This document shows positions 18,089 through 27,037 of a stretch of 48,438 nt of DNA, in pieces. The notes under the pieces were generated by a model, which was given only the letters and a program-made list of their open reading frames with translations, did no database searches and was not told the DNA's origin. The DNA is from Tsukamurella sp. 8F (GTDB taxonomy: Bacteria > Actinomycetota > Actinomycetes > Mycobacteriales > Mycobacteriaceae). A program made the translations under genes and the position numbers. Numbering within the stretch: the first letter of the stretch is position 1; the number at the start of each line of letters is the position of its first letter. The stretch spans positions 1 to 48,438 of the forward strand of contig NZ_JARFTP010000032.1 in assembly GCF_029167375.1 (NCBI RefSeq), read 5' to 3'.

Positions 18089-19804
18089 TCACGAGTGGAC
18101 CTCGTCGGCTGAGGCCGTCGACGTAGACCGCTTCCCCCGCGCTAGGGACGCGATCGCCGCGATGACCCCGAGCACTGCCGACGCGCCGAACACCACGATC
18201 AGCCCCTGATGGAACGGCTGTGCCACCAGAGACGGGAAGAACGTGTGGCCGGTGAGCGTGGCCCGATCGGCGGCGGAGACGTGCGCAAGTGCGCCGGTCG
18301 GTTCCAGCAGCTCGCGAATGGGGTTCACTCCCAGGATCGCGGCGAAGAGCGACGAGACCGGCGGCAACGAGCCGATCTGAGTCGCGACCGGACCCGGAAC
18401 ACCATGTGCGGCCAAGCCGCTCGTCAGGGTATGCGGGAGCGACCCCGCCAGTCCGGCGATCATCAGCGAGAAGAACACGCCGATGGACAGCGAGGTACCG
18501 GTGTTCTGGAAGGTCGAGCGCATGCCGGACGCCGCGCCGCGCTGCGACGCCGGCACGCTGGACATGATCGACGACGAGTTCGGCGAGCTGAACATCCCGA
18601 CGCCGATCCCGTTGCATGCCACCAGAATCGCGAACAGCCAATAGGGGAAGTCGATCGGCAACAGCATCAGGCCGACGAAGCTCGCCGCGAACACCAACGC
18701 CCCGGACGTGGCGAACCTGCGGCTGCCGAGCCGATCGGACAGGGCGCCTGAGACGGGACCGGCCACCAGGAAGCCGATGGTCAACGGCAACAGGAAGATA
18801 CCCGCCCACAGTGGGGTCTGGTCGTAGTCGAAGCCGTGTAGCGGCAGCCAGATCCCCTGTAGCCAGATGATCAGAACGAACTGCAGGCCGCCCTGCGCCA
18901 GCCGCGTGAGGAAGCCTGCCAGGTTCCCCGACGCGAACTCCCGGATCCGGAACAGGCCGAGCTGGAACATCGGCTCGGCGACTCGTGTCTCGATGACGAC
19001 GAATGCGACCAACAGCGCTGCACCGCCGATCAGTTCGGCGATCACTACCGGGTTCGTCCAGCCCATCGCGTGGCCGCCGTAGGGATGGATGCCCTCGGTG
19101 ATGCCGATCAGCAGGGCACTGAGCCCTACGGCGAAGGTGACGTTGCCCCACCAGTCGATCCGGCCGCGCTTCCGCACGCCGGTCTCGCGCAGGTTGCGGT
19201 ACGCCCATATGGTTGCGAACACGCCCACGGGCACGTTGACCCAGAACACTGCTCGCCAGTCCCATAGGGTCAGCAGTCCGCCCGCGACGAGCCCGATGAA
19301 CTGGCCTGCCAGGCCTGCGATCTGGTTCACGCCGAGGGCGAATCCGCGACGGTCGGGCGGGAAGGCGTCGGTGAGGATCGCTGCCGAGTTCGCCATCAGC
19401 ATCGCCCCGCCGAGTGCCTGGAGGACCCGCCATCCGATCAGCCAATCGGCGCCGCCTGCGCCTTCGAACGGGTCGAACGACAACAGGATCGATGCCACGG
19501 TGAATACCGCGAAACCCGCGTTGTAGATCCGGACGCGTCCGAACATATCGCCCAGCCGCCCCACGGTCACGACGAACACAGCCTGAACGAGCCTGTAGCC
19601 CATGATCATCCAGAGGAGGTAGCCGACGTTACCGGGCGCGAGGGGGTCCAGATGGATGCCGCGGAAGATCGCGGGGAGCGATATGAGGACGATCGACCCG
19701 TCCAGTGCCGACATGAACATCGCAGCTGTGGTGTTGGCCAGCGCGATCCACCGGTACCGCTCGCCGAGCGCGGGCGGTGCGTCCACGACCTGCCCCGCCC
19801 TCAC
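18089..19804 (-). CDS. MFS exporter, DHA2 type, in an operon with MarR
   Basis: A 571-residue, 14-segment transporter. It has MSALDGSIVLISLPAIF near the start, the loop motif VGRLGDMFGRVR and a motif C region GLAGQFIGLVAGGLL. A large loop lies before the last segment (residues about 465-530). GTG at 19802-19804 overlaps the marR stop in GTGA, so it is translationally coupled to its probable repressor. MarR-linked DHA2 pumps usually export drugs or phenolic compounds; the substrate here is unknown. Confidence 0.9.
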   Translation of the reverse strand: MRAGQVVDAPPALGERYRWIALANTTAAMFMSALDGSIVLISLPAIFRGIHLDPLAPGNVGYLLWMIMGYRLVQAVFVVTVGRLGDMFGRVRIYNAGFAVFTVASILLSFDPFEGAGGADWLIGWRVLQALGGAMLMANSAAILTDAFPPDRRGFALGVNQIAGLAGQFIGLVAGGLLTLWDWRAVFWVNVPVGVFATIWAYRNLRETGVRKRGRIDWWGNVTFAVGLSALLIGITEGIHPYGGHAMGWTNPVVIAELIGGAALLVAFVVIETRVAEPMFQLGLFRIREFASGNLAGFLTRLAQGGLQFVLIIWLQGIWLPLHGFDYDQTPLWAGIFLLPLTIGFLVAGPVSGALSDRLGSRRFATSGALVFAASFVGLMLLPIDFPYWLFAILVACNGIGVGMFSSPNSSSIMSSVPASQRGAASGMRSTFQNTGTSLSIGVFFSLMIAGLAGSLPHTLTSGLAAHGVPGPVATQIGSLPPVSSLFAAILGVNPIRELLEPTGALAHVSAADRATLTGHTFFPSLVAQPFHQGLIVVFGASAVLGVIAAIASLARGKRSTSTASADEVHS

Positions 19805-20235
19805 AGCTCCTCCGCTACGCGCTGCAGCAGTGGCACCGCCGCCGCGAGCGTGCGAACCTCGTCGGGATCGAGCGTCGCCTGGAGTGCACGGGTCAGGTGG
19901 CGATTGCGCACGGCGCGCTCGGCCTCGACCGCGGCCCTGCCGGCCTCGGTGAGCGACAGCACCACCCGGCGACCATCCGTCGGATCCGGATCGCCGGCCA
20001 GAAAGCCCTTGTCCTGCAACGAGCGCACCGTCGCGCCCATCGACTGCGGGCTGATCTGTTCGACCCGCGCAAGACTGGCCGTCGTCATCGGCCCGAGCCT
20101 GTCTATACGCACGATGGCGGTCAACTCCGGAAGTGGCAGCGCACCGTCGGTCGTCGCGGCTCGAAGGCGGCGCCGCAGCAGCCCCAGGCTGACGCGGAGG
20201 GACGCGGCGAGCTCGCCCAGTTCTGCATCGGTCAT
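19801..20235 (-). CDS. MarR-family regulator
   Basis: A 144-residue MarR protein with winged-helix motifs ASLARVEQISPQSMGATVRS and GFLAGDPDPTDGRRVVLSLT, the wing. It overlaps the downstream exporter gene by 4 bp and is the first gene of that two-gene operon. It probably binds its own promoter at 20236-20287 and releases it on binding a transported compound. Confidence 0.92.
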   Translation of the reverse strand: MTDAELGELAASLRVSLGLLRRRLRAATTDGALPLPELTAIVRIDRLGPMTTASLARVEQISPQSMGATVRSLQDKGFLAGDPDPTDGRRVVLSLTEAGRAAVEAERAVRNRHLTRALQATLDPDEVRTLAAAVPLLQRVAEEL

Positions 20236-20287
20236 ACCGACAGCTTGAACTTAGAAGTCTAGCCTGTCAATTAGTGGGAGGAACCGG
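20236..20287 (-). promoter_or_regulatory. marR-MFS promoter with small palindrome
   Basis: On the minus strand a TTGACA (20270-20265) lies ahead of a small palindrome TAGA-AG-TCTA (20252-20261, plus strand). This is the expected place for a -35 box and an autoregulatory MarR operator. A well-spaced -10 was not clear. Confidence 0.4.
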
Positions 20288-21178
20288 TCAGCGCACGTCC
20301 CCGCACAGCACGGGTGCGAACTCCATGGTGGGCTTGTCGCCGGCGAGGATCCTCGCCATGGGGCCGAAGTGCACGTTGAGGTACCAGCCTGTCGGTGGGG
20401 GCGGTCCGGTGACGGCGACCGTCGCCTTCTCGTTGCCCGTACCGGACGCATCGGTGCGCAGATCAGGCAGTCCGTACGCGACGCCGCCCTGCCTCGCGCA
20501 GGACCCGGCGTGGATGTGCACCGCATGGCTGCTGTTCGGCGGGAGCCCGGTGGCTCGTACGTCGACGGTGAGTCTGTGGGTAGCCGCGTCGTAGGCGAGC
20601 GACGCGGCGCCGGAGGGCGGGTGGCCGTCGCGTGCTGGAGCTGTGACCTTAAGCGTCGCCGTGACGCCTGCCGGCGTGCCCGCAGGAATGTCGGCGCATG
20701 CTATCGGCGTGAATCCGAGTGAGCCGGGGGATCCCAAGCCCGGACTGGGCGCGAGATGGATGTTCACGTACGACGCTGCCGGGATCCCCTTGGGCACTTC
20801 GGTCTGTGACTTCACCGTCTCGTGCACCCTGCCTGTCGAGTCGGCTGTGATATCGGGGAACGGTACCGACGGCGGGGCGGTCTGCGATGCGCATGTCCCC
20901 GGGTGGATGTGCATCGCGTGCGACTCTCCCGGGGTGAAGCCGGTCATGTCGACCTTCGCCGACACCATCTGCGTGGCCCTGTCCCAGGTGAGGGTGACGG
21001 TGCCGGTCGGCATCGGCGCGAGAGCCACGTCGTGCTCGCCCCAGACGGACGGGCTCGACGCGGACTGCCCGGCGGGGCCGGGCGCCGTCGAACTCGAGGG
21101 CGTCGCGCTCTGGCCGACGGAGCATGCGGCCGCTCCCAGCAGGAGTGCGCCCGAGGCGAGTGCGGCGAATCGATTCAT
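20288..21178 (-). CDS. Lipoprotein with two CHRD/SodC-like repeats
   Basis: A 296-residue exported protein. The signal peptide ends in LLLGAAAC, a lipobox with C19 as the probable lipidated residue, followed by a Ser/Pro-rich linker. Two related domains follow. Domain 1 has HAMHIHPGTC (87-96) and SYVNIHLAP, ending IACAD. Domain 2 has HAVHIHAGSC (218-227) and WYLNVHFGP, ending VLCGD. The HxxHIHxGxC pattern resembles CHRD domains and the copper site of Cu/Zn superoxide dismutase. Metal binding is inferred; no SOD activity is claimed. ATG 21176-21178 is chosen because the signal peptide starts there. About 200 bp without a gene lie upstream. Confidence 0.8.
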   Translation of the reverse strand: MNRFAALASGALLLGAAACSVGQSATPSSSTAPGPAGQSASSPSVWGEHDVALAPMPTGTVTLTWDRATQMVSAKVDMTGFTPGESHAMHIHPGTCASQTAPPSVPFPDITADSTGRVHETVKSQTEVPKGIPAASYVNIHLAPSPGLGSPGSLGFTPIACADIPAGTPAGVTATLKVTAPARDGHPPSGAASLAYDAATHRLTVDVRATGLPPNSSHAVHIHAGSCARQGGVAYGLPDLRTDASGTGNEKATVAVTGPPPPTGWYLNVHFGPMARILAGDKPTMEFAPVLCGDVR

Positions 21179-21378
21179 GGTCGTCCCGATCGTTCTACGG
21201 CCCCCTCGCCGGACGCTACGACCGACATACCGCCTGGTCAACGGCTGTGTCCGGGTTGCACTGCGATGCCTGGAGTGAGCATCGTTCACGGGAGCACCAT
21301 GATCCTGCCGACGCCGCACGCCGGGATCCGGCCGTGCCGGGCGGACCGGCGCATCCTCCGGTGCCCGCGGGGGCGTCG

Positions 21379-22170
21379 TCAGAGCCGCGACGCCGCCGTG
21401 CCGAGCGTTGCGTACTCCATCGTGAAGGCGCCGCCGAGGGCGTCGATCGCCACGCCGACGGCGTCCAGCACGCTGTGTAGCGCGCCGGGGGAGACGCGGG
21501 TCAGGCCCCCGGTGGTCGGGAGCAGAGCGAGCCATTCGTCGCGCGTGTAGTCGCGTCGCCAGTCGAACCGCCACACCTCGGGCTCTTCGAACGCGCCTGT
21601 GCTATGGATCCGTTGCGCCACAGCGTCGTAGGCGGAGGTGTACGCCTCGACCGGACGTGGGCCGCCCTGGAAGGGCGAATCCGGGACCGCGGCCCGGAAA
21701 GCCTCCGCGAACGCCTCCGCCACCGTCGCCGGCGGCTCGAAGACATGCCCGAACACCGCCAGCCGGCCGCCCGGCCGCAGGACCTCGGCGGCCTTGGCCG
21801 GGCCCGCATCGGGGTCCACCCAGTGCCACGACTGTGCGGCGATCACGGCATCGAAGCTCCGCCCGCGCGGGTCCCACTCTTCGAAGGTCGCCACCTCCAC
21901 GGGAACGCCGGTGTCCCGTGCGAAGCCGGCCATCCGCGGATCCGGCTCGACTCCCAGTACCGTGCAGTCGGCCGCCTGCAGCTGTCGGGCCGCGATACCC
22001 GTACCGCAGCCGACGTCGAGGACTTCGCGGCCGGCGAGCCCGGCTACGATCCGCGCCACGAGTGCCTCGGGATACTGAGGCCGCGCCGCATCGTAGGCGG
22101 ATGCATCGGTGCCGAACGACTCCGCCATGCTGCGGCTGCGGTGCAGGGCGGGGCGTTCCGGGGTGCTCAC
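21379..22170 (-). CDS. Class I SAM-dependent methyltransferase
   Basis: A 263-residue methyltransferase. Motif I is VLDVGCGTGIAARQL near residues 49-63, the acidic motif II is GVEPDPRM, and FDAVIAAQSWHWVDP and LRPGGRLAVFG follow. The SWHW block is typical of a family of small-molecule methyltransferases of unknown substrate. It starts 9 bp downstream of the helR stop on the same strand and may be cotranscribed with it. Confidence 0.88.
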   Translation of the reverse strand: MSTPERPALHRSRSMAESFGTDASAYDAARPQYPEALVARIVAGLAGREVLDVGCGTGIAARQLQAADCTVLGVEPDPRMAGFARDTGVPVEVATFEEWDPRGRSFDAVIAAQSWHWVDPDAGPAKAAEVLRPGGRLAVFGHVFEPPATVAEAFAEAFRAAVPDSPFQGGPRPVEAYTSAYDAVAQRIHSTGAFEEPEVWRFDWRRDYTRDEWLALLPTTGGLTRVSPGALHSVLDAVGVAIDALGGAFTMEYATLGTAASRL

Positions 22171-22179
22171 GCCGCCAGG

Positions 22180-24378
22180 CTACGCGCGCGCCGCCGTTTC
22201 GGCGGGAGCGGTTTCGGCGGGAGCGTCGGCCAGGCCTGCGAGCGTGTCCGGGAGAGGCTCCGAGTGCAGGATCCCGAGGCGCTGGGTCGCCCGGGTCAGC
22301 GCGACGTAGAGGTCCGCCGGCCCCTCCTCCGTCAGGATGCGCGCCGGTTCGACGACCAGCACCGCGTCGAACTCGAGGCCCTTGGTCCCGGACGGGGGTA
22401 TCGTGCCGGCGACGCCGACCGGCCCGATGGCGACTGCGGTGCCCTCGCGGTCCGATTCGTACGCGACGAACTCCCTTATGGCCGGACCCAATCCGCTCTC
22501 GTCCACCCGTCGCGTCCAGGGCGGCATGCCGGACGAACGCACCGACTCGGGCGGTGCTACGTCGGGGGCGAAACCCGCGAGGACGCGGCCCGCGACCGCC
22601 ATGATCTCCGCCGGAGTGCGGTAGTTGACGGTGAGGGGACGGTATTGCCAACGGCCGGGCACGTAGCGGTCGAGCATCGCGCTCCACGAGCGCGCTCCGG
22701 CCGCTGAGCGTCGCTGCGCGAGATCGCCCACCACGGTGAACGAGTGTCCGGGGCAGCGTCGCATGAGCACCCGCCAGTCCATCTCGGACAGCTCTTGGGC
22801 CTCATCCACCACGATGTGCCGGTACGTCCAATCTCGATCCGCCGCAGCGCGTTCCGCGAGCCCGCGGGTATCGCGCTCTTCGAAGTGCCCGGCCAGGTCC
22901 TCGGCGTACAGCAGGTCGGTCGCGAAGAGATGATCGTCGTCGTCCATGTGGTCTGCGCGTCCGACGAGACTGTTCAGCACGCCCTCGGCGTACTCCGACT
23001 CCTGCGCTGCCTGGTCCCTCTCGGAGCGAGCACGCGCCAGCTCGACCGCGGGGTCGGGGCCCAGTAGGTCGGTGAGCTCGTCCAGCAGTGGCACGTCGGA
23101 CACGGTCCAGGCGTCGCCTTCCGCACGGTAGAGGAGAGATGGAGCGCCGGCCGCCTGTAGCCGTCTGTGTGACGAATACAGCTGGGAGAGCAGCGTCCCG
23201 GGGGTGAGCACAGGCCACAGTGCATCGATCACCTCGGTGAACTCCTCGCTGCCCATAAGCTCGGTCGTGAGGCTCGCACGCATCTCCTCCCACGCGGTCT
23301 TCTCGTCCCGAGACAGCCATCCGCTGCCGATTCGGCCGATCGCGCGTTCCGTCAGCGCAAAGGTCAGCACGTCCACGAATATGGCGCGGGCAGTGTTGTG
23401 GGGGAGCCCGCTCGCGCGGGCCTCGTCGCGCGCCCACCCCGCGACGTCGGCGGAGACGCGACCAGTGATGCCGCCGAGGCGTACCTCGATCGCCTCGTCG
23501 GGTACCCGCTGCCGGTCGGCCACCGCGCCGGCAAGGACGTCGAGCATGCGCAGGGAACCTTTGTGCCGCTGCAGATCCGGCTCGTCGACGGAGGTCACAT
23601 GCAGCCCGGGAACGAGATCGCCCGTGGTGGTGAACACCGCATCGGTCTCACCCAGCGACGGCAGGACGCGCGAGATATGGTTCAGGAAGCCGGGATTCGG
23701 ACCCACGACGAGGACGCCGTGGCGCGACATCGCGTCCCGTTGTGTGTACAGCAGGTAGGCGACGCGGTGCAGTGCCACCGCCGTCTTGCCCGTGCCCGGG
23801 CCGCCCTCGACGACGAGCACGCCCGCGTCGTCGAGGCGGATGATCGCGTCCTGCTCGGCCTGGATGGTGGCCACGATGTCCCGCATGCCGTCGCCGCGCG
23901 GCGCGTTCACGGCAGCCAGGAGCGCGGCGTCGCCGTGCTCGCCGTCTCCGGGCCTACCGAATACCTCGTCGTCGAAGCTCACGACGTCGCGCCCGCGAGT
24001 GAGGAACTGGCGCCGCCGTGCCATGCCCTCGGGGTGTGCACCCGTGGCGGTGTAGAAGGCGCGGGCGGCGGGCGCGCGCCAGTCGATCAGGTACTCGCGG
24101 TCGTCGTCGAACAAGCCGGTGCGGCCGATGTACGCGGCCGCACCGCTCACCGGGTCGAGCCGTCCGAAGCACAGCCCGTTGTCGGAGACCGACAGCCGCC
24201 GCTGTTCCCGTGCGAAGCTATGTGTCTCGACCTCCCGGTCCACCGCGGTGCCCTCGTGCGTGCGCAGGGCCGCGTCGAACCGGGCCTTGGCCCGCGCCCG
24301 CTCCGCATCGAGCCGTGTGTAGAGGTCCGCGACGTACTCGCGCTCGTGCCGCAGATTCGTCTGGTAGTCGTCTGTCAT
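22180..24378 (-). CDS. helR: HelR, RNA polymerase recycling ATPase linked to rifamycin protection
   Basis: A 732-residue UvrD-like superfamily 1 ATPase. The N-terminal part is a charged coiled coil (LYTRLDAERARAKARFDAAL). Walker A is GGPGTGKT at 192-199 (K198), and VDEAQELSEMDW lies near 522. Later motifs include GDLAQRRSAAG, NYRTPAEIM, KGLEFDAVLVV and LYVALTRATQRLG. This is the HelD/HelR class, which pries open RNA polymerase; HelR members displace rifamycins from the enzyme. ATG 24376-24378 (MTDDYQTN) is chosen because the upstream open frame is long but unlike a protein. A rifamycin-associated element lies 51 bp upstream of the start codon, supporting drug-inducible expression and the HelR call. 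Confidence 0.85.
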   Translation of the reverse strand: MTDDYQTNLRHEREYVADLYTRLDAERARAKARFDAALRTHEGTAVDREVETHSFAREQRRLSVSDNGLCFGRLDPVSGAAAYIGRTGLFDDDREYLIDWRAPAARAFYTATGAHPEGMARRRQFLTRGRDVVSFDDEVFGRPGDGEHGDAALLAAVNAPRGDGMRDIVATIQAEQDAIIRLDDAGVLVVEGGPGTGKTAVALHRVAYLLYTQRDAMSRHGVLVVGPNPGFLNHISRVLPSLGETDAVFTTTGDLVPGLHVTSVDEPDLQRHKGSLRMLDVLAGAVADRQRVPDEAIEVRLGGITGRVSADVAGWARDEARASGLPHNTARAIFVDVLTFALTERAIGRIGSGWLSRDEKTAWEEMRASLTTELMGSEEFTEVIDALWPVLTPGTLLSQLYSSHRRLQAAGAPSLLYRAEGDAWTVSDVPLLDELTDLLGPDPAVELARARSERDQAAQESEYAEGVLNSLVGRADHMDDDDHLFATDLLYAEDLAGHFEERDTRGLAERAAADRDWTYRHIVVDEAQELSEMDWRVLMRRCPGHSFTVVGDLAQRRSAAGARSWSAMLDRYVPGRWQYRPLTVNYRTPAEIMAVAGRVLAGFAPDVAPPESVRSSGMPPWTRRVDESGLGPAIREFVAYESDREGTAVAIGPVGVAGTIPPSGTKGLEFDAVLVVEPARILTEEGPADLYVALTRATQRLGILHSEPLPDTLAGLADAPAETAPAETAARA

Positions 24379-24428
24379 CGGTTCCCGTCTTCGCAGGTGG
24401 AGAGAGTGAGGACAGCGATTGTGCGTCA

Positions 24429-24459
24429 TACCCGGGGTCTTGCGGCAAGGCCCCGGGTA
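24429..24459 (-). promoter_or_regulatory. Rifamycin-associated element (RAE)
   Basis: A 31-bp inverted repeat with 14-base arms TACCCGGGGTCTTG and CAAGGCCCCGGGTA, differing at one position, around CGG. The core GGGGTCTTGCGGCAAGGCC is nearly the RAE found upstream of rifamycin-inactivating genes and helR in actinomycetes. It lies just upstream of helR. Confidence 0.85.
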
Positions 24460-24543
24460 CCCCATAATCTGAAAGAGAGGGGCCTTGCTCCCCGTCGATG
24501 CGGCGTCGGCGTGACGTGCCCACGTGAAACATCGAATTCCGCA

Positions 24544-24574
24544 TTGCGACGTGTCTGCGTCCGCGCGGTAGACT
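24544..24574 (+). promoter_or_regulatory. Probable promoter of the FbiC-like operon
   Basis: TTGCGA (24544-24549) and TAGACT (24569-24574) are 19 bp apart and resemble a mycobacterial primary-sigma promoter. Transcription would start near 24581, giving a leader of about 140 bases. Confidence 0.5.
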
Positions 24575-24721
24575 GGCCGCCAGTGTTCCGCCTCGGCCCG
24601 GTTCTGGGCCGCCGGGACGCGTTCAGCCGGGATTGGCGGGCGCGGGACCGGTACGTCAGCCCTCGGGCCCCTGCACACCCGTGGACCAGCGAGCCGCCCC
24701 AGCGGCAGTACCGGGAGAACC

Positions 24722-27037
24722 ATGGCCGTCGACCTCGACCTCACGCCCAGCCCCAGTAGGTCGGACGCGCCGTCCGCACGTCCCGTGGGCCTCGACGGCG
24801 CGCTCGACAGGTTGGGCGGCGGTGCACCGTCGAGGGCGGACGCCGAGTTGCTGCTGTACGCGCGTGGCAACGATCTGGACCGCCTCCTCGCAGCCGCCGG
24901 CGTGGTCCGCGACCGGGGTCTCGCCGACGCCGGGCGGCCCGACGTCATCACGTACTCCCGCAAGGTGTTCATCCCGCTGACCCACCTCTGCCGCGATCGC
25001 TGTCACTACTGCGTGTTCGTGCAGACGCCGGGCAAGCTCGCGCGCGGGGGCAAGAGCATGTACATGACGGAGGACGAGGTCCTCGAGGTCGCGCGCGCGG
25101 GCGCGAAGCTGGGCTGTAAGGAGGCGCTGCTGACGCTAGGAGATCGGCCTGAGGACCGGTGGCCCGAGGCGCGGGCCTGGCTGGACGACCACGGCTACGC
25201 GTCGACTCTGGACTACGTCGCCGCCGTCGGCAGGCGCATCCTCGATGAGACCGGGCTGCTACCGCATCTCAACCCGGGCGTCATGAGCTGGGCGGAGCTG
25301 CAGCGGCTGCGTCCGGTCGGGCCGTCGATGGGCATGATGCTCGAGACGACGTCCACCCGGATCTGGGAGACCAGGGGCGAGGCGCACTTCGGCTCGCCCG
25401 ACAAGGATCCGGCGGTACGGCTGCGGGTTCTCGAAGACGCCGGCCGGTCGAGGATCCCGTTCACGACCGGGGTGTTGCTGGGAATCGGTGAGACGTATGC
25501 CGATCGCGTGGATGCGGTTCTGGCCCTGCGTGATTCGCACGAAAGGCACGGCCACATCCAGGAGGTCATCGTCCAGAACTTCCGCGCCAAGCCGTCGACG
25601 GCGATGCGCGGCGTCGTGGACCTGGAGACGCAGGAGTACGCCGCCGCGGTCGCGGTGACCCGGCTGCTGCTGGGCCCGGGTATGCGGGTGCAGGCGCCAC
25701 CGAACCTCACCGACGAGGCCGAGCTCTCCCTTCTCGTCCGCGCAGGCATCGACGACTGGGGCGGCGTCAGCCCGCTGACTCCGGACCACGTCAACCCCGA
25801 GCGTCCGTGGCCGCAGATCGAGGAGCTGGCGAGGCTCACGGCCGCAGGCGGATACACGTTGCGGGAGCGGCTCACGGCGCATCCGCACTACATCCGCGCG
25901 GCCCGTGGCGCCGCCGAACGTCGCGAGGGCGCCGGGAGCGCGGCGAGCGGGCAGGGTACGGCCGACTGGTTCGACGATCGGCTCGCCCCGCACCTGCTGC
26001 GGCAGGCCGACGACTACGGACTCGCACGCCGCGACGCGTACCTCGAATCGGTCCTGCGGCGCGCTGCCGACGACCCGGCAGGACTTACCGACGCCGAGTA
26101 CACCGCGCTCCTGCACGCCGACGGCGACGATTTGGAAACCCTTGCCGCGCTCGCTGATCGGGTGCGTCGGGCCGGCGTCGGAGACACCGTGACCTACGCC
26201 GTGAACCGCAACCTCGATCCCGCGCTGCCGCTGGACCGCGTCGCCGAACTGGTGGCAGAGGCCGTCGACCTGGGCGCCACCGAGGTGTGCGCGCAGGGTC
26301 CGTCGCCGGACTACCTCGCGTTCGCGCGCGCGGTGAAGGGGGCAGGGGCCGTGCACCTGCACGCATTCCGCCCCGCGGAGGTGCTCGACGGTGCCGCTCG
26401 AGCGGGCATGTCGCTGCCGCAATGGCTTGCGGCGTTGCAGGACGCGGGCGTGGACACCGTGCCGGGGACGGCCGCACGGATCCTCGACGACGACGTGCGC
26501 GCACGACTCACCGCCGGGCAGGATATCCCTGCCGACGAGTGGGAGCGGGCGATACGTGCCGCGCACGCCGCGGGTCTGCGCTCGACGGCGACAATGGTCT
26601 ACGGCCACATCGAGTCCGCCGCACAGCAGGTCGCGCACCTGCGTCGTATCGCCCGGATCGCCGGGGAGACCCGCGGTTTCACCGAGTTCATCGCGATGCC
26701 GTGGCTGCCGACCGAGTCCCCGGTCGAGGTACTCGGATCCCGCGGCGGACCCTCGCTGCGCGAGTCGCGGGCCGTGCACGCGGTCGCCCGCTTGATGCTT
26801 GCGGGAAGTATCGACCATATCCAGGCCGCGTGGACCAAGCTGGGACTGCGCGGTGCGCAGCTCGTGCTGGCGGGCGGCGCCGACGATATGGGCGGAGTCC
26901 TACTGGACGGCACGATCGACCCGCATGCCGGTCCGGAACAGGGGCGCCAGCTCACCGTCTCCGACATCGCCGTGCTCGCAGGGGATCTCGGACGGCCCGT
27001 ACGGCAGCGGACCACGGTCTACGGCGAGGTGTCATGA
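24722..27037 (+). CDS. FbiC-like (CofG-CofH fusion) protein lacking the CofH iron-sulfur motif
   Basis: A 771-residue homologue of FbiC, the two-domain radical-SAM enzyme that makes FO, the deazaflavin core of F420. The CofG half is intact: C90, C94 and C97 form CX3CX2C in LCRDRCHYC, followed by LTLGDRPEDRW, HLNPGVMSW, SMGMMLETTS and VSPLTPDHVNPERPWP. The CofH half is recognisable (GATEVCAQG, VPGTAARILDD, GFTEFIAMPW, GGADDMGG, RPVRQRTT). But VTYAVNRNL (ending residue 498) runs straight into DPALPLDRV. The stretch holding the second CX3CX2C (NFTN-C-xxx-C-xx-C in M. tuberculosis FbiC) is absent. C523 is the only cysteine in that half. The total is about 85 residues short of the usual 856. ATG 24722 has GGGAGAACC before it. 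The frame is open, with no sign of frameshift. It overlaps the next gene by ATGA. Canonical FO synthase activity is doubtful. Confidence 0.85.
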   Translation: MAVDLDLTPSPSRSDAPSARPVGLDGALDRLGGGAPSRADAELLLYARGNDLDRLLAAAGVVRDRGLADAGRPDVITYSRKVFIPLTHLCRDRCHYCVFVQTPGKLARGGKSMYMTEDEVLEVARAGAKLGCKEALLTLGDRPEDRWPEARAWLDDHGYASTLDYVAAVGRRILDETGLLPHLNPGVMSWAELQRLRPVGPSMGMMLETTSTRIWETRGEAHFGSPDKDPAVRLRVLEDAGRSRIPFTTGVLLGIGETYADRVDAVLALRDSHERHGHIQEVIVQNFRAKPSTAMRGVVDLETQEYAAAVAVTRLLLGPGMRVQAPPNLTDEAELSLLVRAGIDDWGGVSPLTPDHVNPERPWPQIEELARLTAAGGYTLRERLTAHPHYIRAARGAAERREGAGSAASGQGTADWFDDRLAPHLLRQADDYGLARRDAYLESVLRRAADDPAGLTDAEYTALLHADGDDLETLAALADRVRRAGVGDTVTYAVNRNLDPALPLDRVAELVAEAVDLGATEVCAQGPSPDYLAFARAVKGAGAVHLHAFRPAEVLDGAARAGMSLPQWLAALQDAGVDTVPGTAARILDDDVRARLTAGQDIPADEWERAIRAAHAAGLRSTATMVYGHIESAAQQVAHLRRIARIAGETRGFTEFIAMPWLPTESPVEVLGSRGGPSLRESRAVHAVARLMLAGSIDHIQAAWTKLGLRGAQLVLAGGADDMGGVLLDGTIDPHAGPEQGRQLTVSDIAVLAGDLGRPVRQRTTVYGEVS

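Larger units (their letters stand above)
24379..24721. other. Divergent helR/fbiC-like intergenic region
   Basis: This 343-bp gap holds the rifamycin-associated element (24429-24459) near helR and a promoter for the plus-strand operon (24544-24574). About 147 bases of GC-rich leader then run to the FbiC-like start. An upstream plus-strand reading frame crosses it but is a high-GC shadow with no start signal. I see no gene here. Confidence 0.6.

Noticed and set aside
22180-24972. 930-residue version of helR
   Set aside because: The extra N-terminal part reads through the RAE and into the FbiC-like promoter region and is not protein-like; the coiled coil begins just after 24378.
24722-27037. 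Frameshift as the cause of the missing CofH motif
   Set aside because: The frame is open throughout and conserved CofH blocks lie on both sides in the same frame, so the loop is missing by in-frame deletion and not by a shifted frame.
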